Shown: one piece after another, positions 45,601 to 56,284 of the stretch
Position numbering within the stretch: the stretch's first letter is position 1
Layout of the letters: each line of letters begins with the position of its first letter
NCBI GenBank assembly: GCA_030544235.1
Contig: CM060461.1
Coordinates: 31,344,133-31,408,132, forward strand
Reading direction: 5' to 3'
DNA: 64,000 nucleotides
Origin: Lepturacanthus savala
Lineage: Eukaryota; Chordata; Actinopteri; Scombriformes; Trichiuridae
Position numbers and translations under genes: made by a program
The notes under the pieces: generated by a model
Database searches by the model: none
What the model was told of the DNA's origin: nothing
The model's input: only the letters and a program-made list of their open reading frames with translations

Positions 45601-48570
45601 ATATAATACACGCTATAACATGCTATAATACACGCTGTAACACACAATATAATACACGCTATAACACGCTATAATACACGCTGTAACACACAATATAACA
45701 CACAATATAATACACGCTATAATACACAATATAATACACGCTATAACACACAATATAACACACGCTATAACACATAATATAATACACGCTATAACACACG
45801 CTATAATACACGCTGTAACACACAATATAACACACGCTATAACACACGCTATAATACACGCTATAACACACAATATAATACACGCTATAACACACAATAT
45901 AATACACGCTATAACACACTCTATAATACACGCTATAACTCACTCTATAATACACGCTATAACACACGCTATAATACACGCTATAACACACTCTATAATA
46001 CACGCTATAATACACTCTATACACACACGCTATAACACACTATAATACACGCTATAACACACTCTATAATACACGCTATAATACACTCTATAATACATGC
46101 TATAACACACTCTATAATACACGCTATAACATACTCTATAATACACGCTATAATACACTCTATAATACACGCTATAACACACTCTATAATACACGCTATA
46201 ACACACTCTATAACACACGCTATAACACACTCTATAATACACGCTATAACACACTCTATAATACACGCTATAATACACTCTATAATACACGCTATAACAC
46301 ACTCTATAATACACGCTATAACACACTCTATAATACACGCTATAACACACTCTATAATACACGCTATAACACACTCTATAATACACGCTATAATACACTC
46401 TATAATACACGCTATAACACACTCTATAATACACGCTATAACACACAATATAATACACGCTATAACACACTCTATAATACACGCTATAACACACTCTATA
46501 ATACACGCTATAACACACTCTATAATACACGCTATAACACACAATATAATACACGCTATAACACACAATATAATACACGCTATAACACACTCTATAATAC
46601 ACACTATAACACACGCTATAACACACACTATAACACACGCTATAACACGCTATAACACACTCTATAATACACGCTATAACACACACTGTAATACACGCTA
46701 TAACACACTATAATACACGCTATAACATACACTATAATACACGCTATAACATACACTATAATACACGCTATAACACACACTATAATACACGCTATAACAC
46801 ACTCTATAATACACGCTATAACACACAATATAATACACGCTATAACACACAATATAATACACGCTATAACACACAATATAATACACGCTATAACACACTC
46901 TATAATACATGCTATAACACACGCTATAACACACACTATAACACACGCTATAACACGCTATAACACACTCTATAATACACGCTATAACACACACTGTAAT
47001 ACACGCTATAACATACACTATAATACACGCTATAACATACACTATAATACACGCTATAACATACACTATAATACACGCTATAACACACGCTATAATACAC
47101 GCTATAACACACACTGTAATACACGCTATAACATACACTATAATACACGCTATAACATACACTATAATACACGCTATAACATACACTATAATACACGCTA
47201 TAACACACGCTATAATACACGCTATAACATACACTATAATACACGCTATAACATACACTATAATACACGCTATAACACACGCTATAATACACGCTATAAT
47301 ACGTTACAAAACATGCACATTTCTCATTAGTCTCAGCAGTCTTTAATAATAATTATTAATAATAATTTAGTAACAATTAATCATATTATTGTTTTTCTCG
47401 TTAGTCTCAGCAGTTTTTAATAATAATTATTAATAATAATTTAGTAACAATTAATCATATTATTGTTTTTCTCGTTAGTCTCAGCAGTCTTTAATAATAA
47501 TTATTAATAATAATTTAGTAACAATTAATCATATTATTGTTTTTCTCGTTAGTCTCAGCAGTTTTTAATAATAATTATTAATAATAATTTAGTAACAATT
47601 AATCATATTAATTGTTTTTCTCGTTAGTCTCAGCAGTTTTTAATAATAATTAATAATAATAATTTAGTAACAATTAATCATATTAATTGTTTTTCTCGTT
47701 AGTCTCAGCAGTTTTTAATAATAATTAATAATAATAATTTAGTAACAATTAATCATATTAATTGTTTTTCTCGTTAGTCTCAGCAGTTTTTAATAATAAT
47801 TAATAATAATAATTTAGTAACAATTAATCATATTAATTGTTTTTCTCGTTAGTCTCAGCAGTCTTTAATAATAATTAATAATAATAATTTAGTAACAATT
47901 AATCATATTAATTGTTTTTCTCGTTAGTCTCAGCAGTCTTTGTCCTTTTCTTGGTGACGATGACAACGAGACTCTCAACAACATTTTATCGTGTAAATGG
48001 GGCTTCGAGGAACAAGAGTTTGTCGACACGTCAGAGCAGGCGAAGGATTTTATCTCCAGACTCCTGGTGGTGAATAAAAGGTAAATCATTAATTTACAGA
48101 CTCCTGGTGGTGAATAAAAGGTAAATCATTAATTTACAGACTCCTGGTGGTGAATAAAAGGTAAATCATTAATTTACAGACTCCTGGTGGTGAATAAAAG
48201 GTAAATCATTAATTTACAGACTCCTGGTGGTGAATAAAAGGTAAATCATTAATTTACAGACTCCTGGTGGTGAATAAAAGGTAAATCATTAATTAATAAT
48301 GAATAAAATGTGTGAATGTACATCATTATGTCTTTATTTTCCAGTTGGAGGATGGGAGCAGCTGAAGCTTTAAAACATCCGTGGCTCGCTGACTCTGAAC
48401 TTCATCACAGACTTTATACCAAGGTAGAAGATAAATCCTTGATTGTTATTTATAGGAAGTAGAAGAACATGAAGAACTGATGGAAAATGACCAGAAAACA
48501 AACTGTGATGTTTTTCTCACAGAAAACGATGTGCAGATCCCGGCGGTCGTCATGTGTCCACAACTGTTGA
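35240..48570 (+). CDS. mylk4: Myosin light chain kinase family member 4, long form
   Basis: Ser/Thr kinase of the MLCK group. Exons: 35240-35773, 37613-37709, 37902-38709, 40212-40507, 41022-41127, 41722-41815, 42607-42716, 43110-43251, 44817-44887, 44971-45099, 47928-48080, 48345-48423, 48523-48570 (2667 nt, 888 aa, TGA). All phases close. Exon 1 encodes a heptad-rich coiled coil (IESLSSKMDTLINIQEKVLN). Exon 3 carries a giant Gln/Lys/Glu tract and exon 4 an acidic, Lys-rich segment. The kinase follows: PPPAAPFNHRIVSAK lead-in, GGGRFG 613-618, Lys635 in AAKVIK, HLDLK 725-729, DFG 747-749, NFGTPEFLAPE. Wording is closest to MYLK4 (YKPREKL, SWRMGAAEALKHPWL); the C terminus is short and basic without an obvious full calmodulin-binding helix. 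Adjacency to WRNIP1 matches human gene order. Human MYLK4 is short, so the roughly 580-residue N-terminal half resembles MYLK3 in layout. Exon 4 has a CAGCAG tandem acceptor. Transcription start not located. Confidence 0.88.
35774..37612 (+). other. mylk4 intron 1, mostly unique
   Basis: The longest intron without large arrays, apart from a small TTGTTTTCTTG run near 35990-36030. Short frames inside have no family similarity. Confidence 0.5.
38154..38645 (+). repeat. Coding Gln/Lys/Glu tract in mylk4 exon 3
   Basis: About 163 codons built solely from CAG, AAG and GAG, in phase with exon 3. The recurrent motif is KEQQ with variable Q runs, the longest being 17 Q. The frame is fixed by exon phase (LLIKEVQNLNRENEEK before, KEVSDADKVAESPADDQK after). 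It has no Met codon, so an ATG-based scan reports only poly-Ser/Arg and poly-Ala shadow frames instead. Confidence 0.92.
38985..40030. mobile_element. Degenerate interspersed repeat in mylk4 intron 3
   Basis: It begins near CATCCATCTTCTACCGCTTATCTGG, wording seen at the edge of a very common fish interspersed repeat. The following GC-richer sequence (GGTCTTTGGGTCAGTACCCAGACCCTG...GGTGAGGGTAGAACTGTAG) also looks like that repeat. Coding remnants are shifted and stop-ridden on both strands. I do not assign a family. Confidence 0.5.
40755..41015. repeat. 10-bp array TGGTCTGTCG up to mylk4 exon 5 acceptor
   Basis: About 26 copies of TGGTCTGT(C/T)(G/A). The last unit runs into TGGTCCTGCAG|ACACC, the real exon 5 acceptor, so the array is an expanded pyrimidine/GT-rich pre-acceptor segment. 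Confidence 0.93.
41155..41435. repeat. Tandem repeat, 18-bp unit CTTTATCGTTAACGTCAA, mylk4 intron 5
   Basis: About 15 copies starting about 25 bp from the exon 5 donor. TCGTTAACG is nearly palindromic. Open in several frames as an artefact. Confidence 0.94.
41455..41721. repeat. Giant C/T polypyrimidine tract before mylk4 exon 6
   Basis: About 260 nt of CCCCTCTCCCC repeats on the plus strand with only a couple of non-pyrimidine bases, ending at CTTCCAG|GGGTCGC. It is the acceptor pyrimidine tract expanded roughly ten-fold. Confidence 0.95.
42028..42605. repeat. (TG)n-TATTGTG array up to mylk4 exon 7 acceptor
   Basis: About 570 bp of GTGTGT blocks with GTATTGTG and GTTGTATTGTG interruptions, finishing with about 35 uninterrupted TG and then TTGCAG|GACGTGG. 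Confidence 0.95.
42795..43085. repeat. Tandem repeat, 57-bp unit before mylk4 exon 8
   Basis: Five copies containing ATAATAACAGTAATAATACT and GTGTAGTGTAGATGTATATATA, ending about 25 bp before the exon 8 acceptor (ATATTACAG|TGTGGATGG). The ATAACAG|TAAT word in each unit loosely resembles that acceptor. Confidence 0.9.
43252..44530. repeat. 18 decoy copies of mylk4 exon 8 end plus donor (69-bp unit)
   Basis: Each unit repeats the last 38 nt of exon 8 (CATGCACAAGATGTATATAC and on through ACCTGGACCTGAAG) with the donor GTACTATTACTACTACTG and then TAGTACTAATACTA. I counted 19 occurrences including the real exon end at 43251. Variation is minor (GAAG/AAAG). The 69-bp period gives a 450-residue open frame on the minus strand that is an artefact. 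Confidence 0.96.
45115..47310. repeat. 2.2-kb minisatellite, mylk4 intron 10
   Basis: Units of CACGCTATAACACACAATATAATA and variants (CACTCTATAAT, CATACACTATAAT), about 100 or more. It starts 15 bp after the exon 10 donor (ACATGCT|GTAAGTTATAA). The word ACATGCTATAA also occurs inside the array, so it may derive from that junction with the GT lost; this is tentative. Confidence 0.94.
47320..47927. repeat. 8 decoy copies of mylk4 exon 11 acceptor (about 77-bp unit)
   Basis: Each unit contains TTTTTCTCGTTAG|TCTCAGCAGT, the acceptor and first 10-13 nt of exon 11, followed by TTTAATAATAATTATTAATA and TTTAGTAACAATTAATCATA. The ninth copy continues into the real exon at 47928. Confidence 0.94.
48081..48293. 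repeat. 5 decoy copies of mylk4 exon 11 end plus donor (40-bp unit)
   Basis: Each unit is ATTTACAG|ACTCCTGGTGGTGAATAAAAG|GTAAATCATTA. It contains the last 20-21 exonic nt, the donor, and an acceptor-like TTTACAG ahead of them. Five near-identical copies follow the real exon end (48080). Confidence 0.95.
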
Positions 48571-48639
48571 TGTGAGTCTTTATTCATCAGAGATTCATGT
48601 CTGACCAGCAGGGGGCAGCAGCAGCACATTAATAATACA

Positions 48640-51600
48640 ACAGTAGACTAATAGAATAATACAACACTACAATAATACAACAGTAGAATAATAGAATAAT
48701 ACAACACTACAATAATACAACAGTAGAATAATAGAATAATACAACACTACAATAATACAACACTACAATAATACAACAGTAGAATAATAGAATAATACAA
48801 CACTACAGTAATACAACAGTAGAATAATACAACACTACAATAATACAACACTACAATAATACAACAGTAGAATAATAGAATAATACAACACTACAATAAT
48901 ACAACACTACAATAATACAACACTACAATAATACAACACTACAACACTACAATAATACAACACTACAATAATACAACACTACAATAATAGAATAATACAA
49001 CACTACAATAATACAACACTACAATAATACAACAGTAGAATAATAGAATAATACAACACTACAATAATACAACACTACAATAATACAACACTACAATAAT
49101 ACAACACTACAATAATACAACACTACAATAATACAACAGTAGAATAATAGAATAATACAACACTACAATAATACAACACTACAATAATACAACACTACAA
49201 TAATACAACACTACAATAATACAACACTACAATAATACAATAATACAACACTACAATAATACAACACTACAATAATAGAATAATACAACACTACAATAAT
49301 ACAACACTACAATAATACAACACTACAATAATACAACAGTAGAATAATAGAATAATACAACACTACAATAATACAACACTACAATAATACAACAGTAGAA
49401 TAATAGAATAATACAACACTACAATAATACAACACTACAATAATACAACAGTAGAATAATACAACAGTAGAATAATACAACACTACAATAATACAACAGT
49501 AGAATAATACAACACTACAATAATACAACACTACAATAATACAACACTACAATAATAGAATAATACAACACTACAATAATACAACACTACAATAATACAA
49601 CAGTAGAATAATAGAATAATACAACACTACAATAATACAACACTACAATAATACAACAGTAGAATAATAGAATAATACAACACTACAATAATACAACACT
49701 ACAATAATACAACAGTAGAATAATAGAATAATACAACACTACAATAATACAACACTACAATAATACAACAGTAGAATAATAGAGTAATACAACACTACAA
49801 TAATACAACAGTAGAATAATACAACAGTAGAATAATACAACACTACAATAATACAACAGTAGAATAATACAACAGTAGAATAATACAACACTACAATAAT
49901 ACAACAGTAGAATAATACAACACTACAATAATACAACAGTAGAATAATAGAATAATACAACACTACAATAATACAACAGTAGAATAATAGAATAATACAA
50001 CACTACAATAATACAACAGTAGAATAATACAACAGTAGAATAATACAACAGTAGAATAATACAACACTACAATAATACAACAGTAGAATAATACAACACT
50101 ACAATAATACAACAGTAGAATAATACAACACTACAATAATACAACAATACAATAATACAGCAGTAGAATAATAGAATAATAGAATAATACAACACTACAA
50201 TAATACAACAGTAGAATAATAGAATAATACAACACTACAATCATACAACAGTAGAATAATACAACACTACAATAATACAACAGTAGAATAATACAACACT
50301 ACAATAATACAACACTACAATAATACAACACTACAATAATACAACAGTAGAATAATACAACACTACAATAATACAACACTACAATAATACAACAGTAGAA
50401 TAATAGAATAATACAACAGTAGAATAATACAACAGTAGAATAATACAACACTACAATAATACAACACTACAATAATACAACACTACAATAATACAACACT
50501 ACAACACTACAATAATACAACACTACAATAATACAACACTACAATAATGCAACACTACAATAATAGAATAATACAACACTACAATAATACAACACTACAA
50601 TAATACAACACTACAATAATACAACAGTAGAATAATAGAATAATACAACACTACAATAATACAACACTACAATAATACAACAGTAGAATAATAGAATAAT
50701 ACAACACTACAATAATACAACACTACAATAATACAACAGTAGAATAATACAACAGTAGAATAATACAACACTACAATAATACAACAGTAGAATAATACAA
50801 CACTACAATAATACAACACTACAATAATAGAATAATACAACACTACAATAATACAACACTACAATAATACAACAGTAGAATAATAGAATAATACAACACT
50901 ACAATAATACAACACTACAATAATACAACAGTAGAATAATAGAATAATACAACACTACAATAATACAACACTACAATAATACAACAGTAGAATAATAGAA
51001 TAATACAACACTACAATAATACAACACTACAATAATACAACAGTAGAATAATAGAATAATACAACACTACAATAATACAACACTACAATAATACAACAGT
51101 AGAATAATAGAATAATACAACACTACAATAATACAACACTACAATAATACAACAGTAGAATAATAGAATAATACAACACTACAATAATACAACAGTAGAA
51201 TAATACAACAGTAGAATAATACAACACTACAATAATACAACACTACAATAATACAACACTACAATAATACAACACTACAATAATACAACAGTAGAATAAT
51301 ACAGCACTACAATAATACAACACTACAATAATACAACACTACAATAATACAACAGTAGAATAATAGAATAATACAACACTACAATAATACAACAGTAGAA
51401 TAATAGAATAATACAACACTACAATAATACAACAGTAGAATAATACAACACTACAATAATACAACAGTAGAATAATACAACAGTAGAATAATACAACACT
51501 ACAATAATACAACAGTAGAATAATACAACACTACAATAATACAACAGTAGAATAATACAACACTACAATAATACAACAATACAATAATACAGCAGTAGAA

Positions 51601-53020
51601 TAATAGAATAATAGAATAATACAACACTACAATAATACAACAGTAGAATAATAGAATAATACAACACTACAATCATACAACAGTAGAATAATACAACACT
51701 ACAATAATACAACAGTAGAATAATACAACACTACAATAATACAACACTACAATAATACAACACTACAATAATACAACAGTAGAATAATACAACACTACAA
51801 TAATACAACAGTACAATAATACAACACTACAATAATACAACAGTAGAATAATAGAATAATACAACACTACAATAATACAACAGTAGAATAATACAACACT
51901 ACAATAATACAACACTACAATAATACAACAGTAGAATAATACAACACTACAATAATACAACACTACAATAATACAACAGTAGAATAATACAACACTACAA
52001 TAATACAACAGTAGAATAATACAACAGTAGAATAATACAACAGTAGAATAATACAACAGTAGAATAATAGAATAATACAACACTACAATAATACAACAGT
52101 AGAATAATAGAATAATACAACAGTAGAATAATACAACAGTAGAATAATAGAATAATACAACACTACAATAATACAACACTACAATGATACAACACTACAA
52201 TAATAGAATAATACAACACTACAATCATACAACAGTAGAATAATACAACACTACAATAATACAACACTACAATAATACAACAGTAGAATAATAGAATAAT
52301 ACAACACTACAATAATACAACACTACAATAATACTACAGTACAATAATACAACACTACAATAATACAACAGTACAATAATAGAATAATAGAATAATACAA
52401 CACTACAATAATACAACAGTACAATAATAGAATAATAGAATAATACAACACTACAATAATACAACACTACAATAATACAACAGTACAATAATAGAATAAT
52501 AGAATAATACAACACTACAATAATACAACAGTAGAATAATAGAATAATACAACACTACAATAATACAACACTACAATAATACAACACTACAATAATACAA
52601 CAGTAGAATAATACAACACTACAATAATACAACACTACAATAATACAACACTACAATAATACAACACTACAATAATACAACACTACAATAATACAACAGT
52701 AGAATAATACAACACTACAATAATACAACACTACAATAATACAACACTACAATAATACAACACTACAATAATACAACACTACAATAATACAACAGTAGAA
52801 TAATACAACAGTAGAATAATACAACACTACAATAATACAACAGTAGAATAATAGAATAATACAACACTACAATAATACAACAGTAGAATAATAGAATAAT
52901 AGAATAATACAACACTACAATAATACAACAGTAGAATAATAGAATAATACAACACTACAATCATACAACACTACAATAATACAACACTACAATAATACAA
53001 CTAATAAGTAGAATAATAGA
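48640..53020. repeat. 4.4-kb array of AATAATACAACACTACAAT / ACAACAGTAG, mylk4 last intron
   Basis: About 15-16 bp units (AATAATACAACACTAC) with AGTAG and ATAGAATAAT variants, some 280 copies by length. Long higher-order duplications exist (for example 50060-50350 resembles 51440-51770). It occupies nearly all of the 3' UTR intron. All stops; non-coding. Confidence 0.96.
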
Positions 53021-53114
53021 ATAATAAGACATGAAGTCACTTTTCTTTCTTTTTTTTAGGGCTCTATGATGATGTGAATCTCGGACCAACGATCCAGTAA
53101 AAGAATCAAACAGC

Positions 53115-53262
53115 AGATTTATGTGTTTAATCAGATATTAAAGTGATTTACATGTTTAATCAGATATTAAAGTGATTTACATGTTTAATCAGATATTAAA
53201 GTGATTTACATGTTTAATCAGATATTAAAGTGATTTACGTGTGTAATCAGATATTAAAGTGC
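53115..53262. repeat. Tandem repeat, 30-bp unit in mylk4 3' UTR
   Basis: Five copies of ATGTTTAATCAGATATTAAA plus GTGATTTAC. Confidence 0.9.
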
Positions 53263-54296
53263 ACAGTTCCATTCAATATACTGTCATTAAATATTAAATA
53301 TTTATTATTAAATATAAAAAAATGCTGCTACAGAAGCAAAGTTTGAACAAAATGACCCAAACATCTGAAATATGAACTATAACTGACTATTTCTATTCAG
53401 TCACTGTCAAAGTGAATCTACTGGATTATTATAATTATTATAATTATTATGAAGGTGTTTGTCCATCACATCAAACCACTGTTGTATGCTGACTTTACTT
53501 CAATAGACACGTATTTTATATATAAATATGCACATTATTCTTCTCTGTTTCACTTTAATTATCAGTCGATCAACTGAAACACTCCACTTTTATTCGTTTT
53601 ATAAGTTTTATTAGTTCTTAGAGTTTATTTCTCGGTAGTTTCTGCGATGGTTGGGGTTAATCCTCTTAGCTGGAGTGTTTCTGATTATTATTCATTGTTT
53701 TCTTCTCTCTTGTTAACTGATAGTTTCCAATATTGTTTTTTTTGGGCTGTGAATATAAATATAAATATATAAATATAAATAAATGATCTAAATATATCAA
53801 ACATCATGAACGGTGGATGTGTGTGTGTGTTTGGACAGATTTGGTGTGTTTCCGTGCACTTTATAAACATATTTATTTCAACAGATTTTACAGGAAGTTT
53901 CCGTAGATTCTTCTTATATTTTAAAGTCTGTTTTTACTTCATTCAACAAGAATTCACGTCTTATCAGCTAAATGTAGAATTTTAGCCGGTTGCATGTTAC
54001 TGTCTCATCAGGATTAAACTTCTCTTCTTTTTTACTTTTTCTATAAACCTGGTGCCAAACTGCTGTGTCATGATTTGACTTTTAGATGCTTTTTCCACAT
54101 TCTCCATTTATCTGTGAACACCTTCTGTGAAGGTTTGAAGTGAAACTACCTTTAGTTTCATGTTTAATGTCATGATGAATGAACGTTAATGCTGTTTAAC
54201 ACTCGACTTTTAGTCCAATTAACATGAAATGATTCTCACCCATTGTGAACAAGTTAAATTCAGCATGTATTTCTGAAGTGTGAACACAGCAAATTA

Positions 54297-54302
54297 AATA
54301 AA
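54297..54302 (+). terminator. mylk4 polyadenylation signal
   Basis: AATAAA sits in TTAAATAAAAGTCTGTC, followed by T/G-rich sequence (GAGGCTGTTTGCTTTC). It is the best signal downstream of the inferred terminal exon. Confidence 0.5.
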
Positions 54303-54315
54303 AGTCTGTCTTAAA

Positions 54316-54861
54316 TGAGGCTGTTTGCTTTCATTGATGTTTTTTACACAATAAACACAAATCTGAAGTTATTTAACACAAAGGGGATGAAGATAATAAG
54401 GATAAAATAAAGAGATGTAATTTATATATTAACAGGATTTAATGAAACTTTATACTTCTAGTTTTTACTCCGCTACATTCATAATCATATAATTACTAGT
54501 TACTTTAGATTTTTATTCTTGTTATAAAATAAATCAGTAAAAAACACAGAAAATGTATTTTATTTTATTTTGTGAGATAAAAAAATCAAAACAGAAAACT
54601 GCATTTCAATAAGTCAATAATCAATAATAATCAATATATCACTAAATCAGGCCACTTTGCACAATGATTGTGTTTGATTTGTAGTTTTTACTTAAAGTAC
54701 ATTTTGTAAAATTATATTTCTGGACTTTAGTAAAATGTTGATGTCAAGATTAATTAATTAATTAATTGAGTGAATAATTGTGATTTCAGCAGGTTCTGAT
54801 CACATTAATCATCACAGAGAAAAGGAGAAAAGAACCTTTGATCTTATTACATATAAATACA

Positions 54862-54897
<36 letters not shown>

Positions 54898-55085
54898 AGG
54901 TAGAGACAGAGGAGGGCAGTACCTTAAGGAGCTATTATTCACTATTAATCAATATTAATCACTACAAAAGGGATCACAGTGTTAATACGAAACCAAACCA
55001 TCCCCTGGGGTATCTTACAAGGCTGTTTGATGCAGATTGTAGGAGTATGTAAAATACATTAATACGAGCTGCTGATGATGGAGAC
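54316..55085. other. Intergenic, no gene seen
   Basis: AT-rich unique sequence with a short (AT)n at about 54866-54894. Confidence 0.5.
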
Positions 55086-55089
55086 TGGA

Positions 55090-56050
55090 CTCAACCCTGG
55101 TCCTGCTGGATTTGTAAGTGCTGCTTTTGACACAATCGACCATAGCATCTTACTGCAGAGAACAGGACATAGGCATTAGAGGATCCACCCTCTCCTGGTT
55201 TAAATCCTATTTATCTAATAGGTTCCAGTTTGTTAGCGTTAACCAGCAATCATCATCATACAAGAGTCACCTATGGTGTCCCACAAGGGTCAGTCCTTGG
55301 GCCCATTTAGTTTACTCTATATATGCTGCCCTTGGGTAATATTATTAGAAAACATGGCATTAATTTCCACTGCTACGCAGATGACACACAGCTATACTTA
55401 TCAATTAAACCCGATCAGATCAGGCTGGTACATAAACTAAGTACCTGTGTTAGAGACATAAACACCTGGATGTTAATTATCTGTTACTCAACCCTGATAA
55501 AACAGAAGTTATTATATTAGGCCCTAAAAGTGTTAGAGTCTCTATCTGAGCAACTAGTAACTCTAGATAATGTGAAGATAGCCTCTAGCACCACAGTTAA
55601 AAACCTAGGAGTTTTATTTGAGCCAGACTTATCATTCAAAGCTCATATTAATCCTGTAGAACAGCCTTCTTTCACCTGTGTAACAATTAGAAATATCCTG
55701 TCTAAAAATGACTCTGTAAAACTAATCCATGCGTTTGTTCCATCTAGACTAGATTACTGTAACTCCCTATTAGTAGCGTGTCCTAAAAGTTCCCTAAAAA
55801 GTTTTCAGCTGGTTCCAAACACAGCGGCTCGTTTATTAACAGGAACTAATAGAAGAGACATCAGCCCATACTCCAAGCCCTTCATCTTTCCAGACTAATC
55901 CATCATCATCAGATGGATGTCTGTCAGTCCTGGTTCATCTATAGCCTGTCCTTCCAAAAAAGTGAAAAAAGAATATACCCAAGGCAAGGAAGTCTCTGGA
56001 ACCTTTAGGGCCTGATCCAAGTGGTTCCTGAGAGGATAGGAGGATAAATG
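55090..56050 (+). pseudogene. Decayed non-LTR retrotransposon, reverse transcriptase fragment (L2/Rex-like)
   Basis: The frame-shifted translation retains reverse-transcriptase landmarks: LVLLDL, then AAFDTIDHSILL across a one-base shift; WFKSYLSNRFQFV; a GVPQGS-like region broken by a shift; HCYADDTQLYLS with the catalytic YADD; KTEVIILGP; VKNLGVLFEPDLSFKAHI; RLDYCNSLL. This order is that of the RT domain and tail of the L2/Rex1/CR1 group. At least three frame changes are needed, and no endonuclease domain is seen. Downstream, 55900-56050 has CAGTCCTGGTTCATCTA, which recurs in the tail at 59875, so it is 3' UTR of the same family. Confidence 0.85.
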
Positions 56051-56284
56051 GAGACCAGCCAAGGACTCCAGTGAGGCCTAATTCTTGGATTATATAGGGT
56101 TATGGTTGAGTAACTGTTATGGATTGGTTAGGGTTTTTTCTTTAAGGTTAGGGTTAAGGTTGTTTTTTTAGGTTGCGGTTATGTTAAGGTGAGGGTTAAG
56201 GTTAGTGTCAAGTAGGGGGAACGATAATAGGTATAAATACTAAGACATAGGTATATTTGAGGCAGGACGATCTCAGAGGAGAAA

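Larger units (their letters stand above)
53060..54315 (+). other. mylk4 3' UTR terminal exon
   Basis: The stop codon in exon 13 (48568-48570) is followed after one base by a good donor (gat|gtgagt at 48572). A strong pyrimidine-rich acceptor ends at 53059. The region from 53060 has no long frame and contains a 30-bp unit repeated about five times (53115-53262). It ends near AATAAA at 54297-54302. A junction one base after the stop should not trigger nonsense-mediated decay. The 4.5-kb intron between them is nearly all repeat. Confidence 0.6.

Noticed and set aside
55118..55898. Functional reverse transcriptase gene
   Set aside because: Several frameshifts, an in-frame stop and no endonuclease domain; it is a dead LINE fragment.
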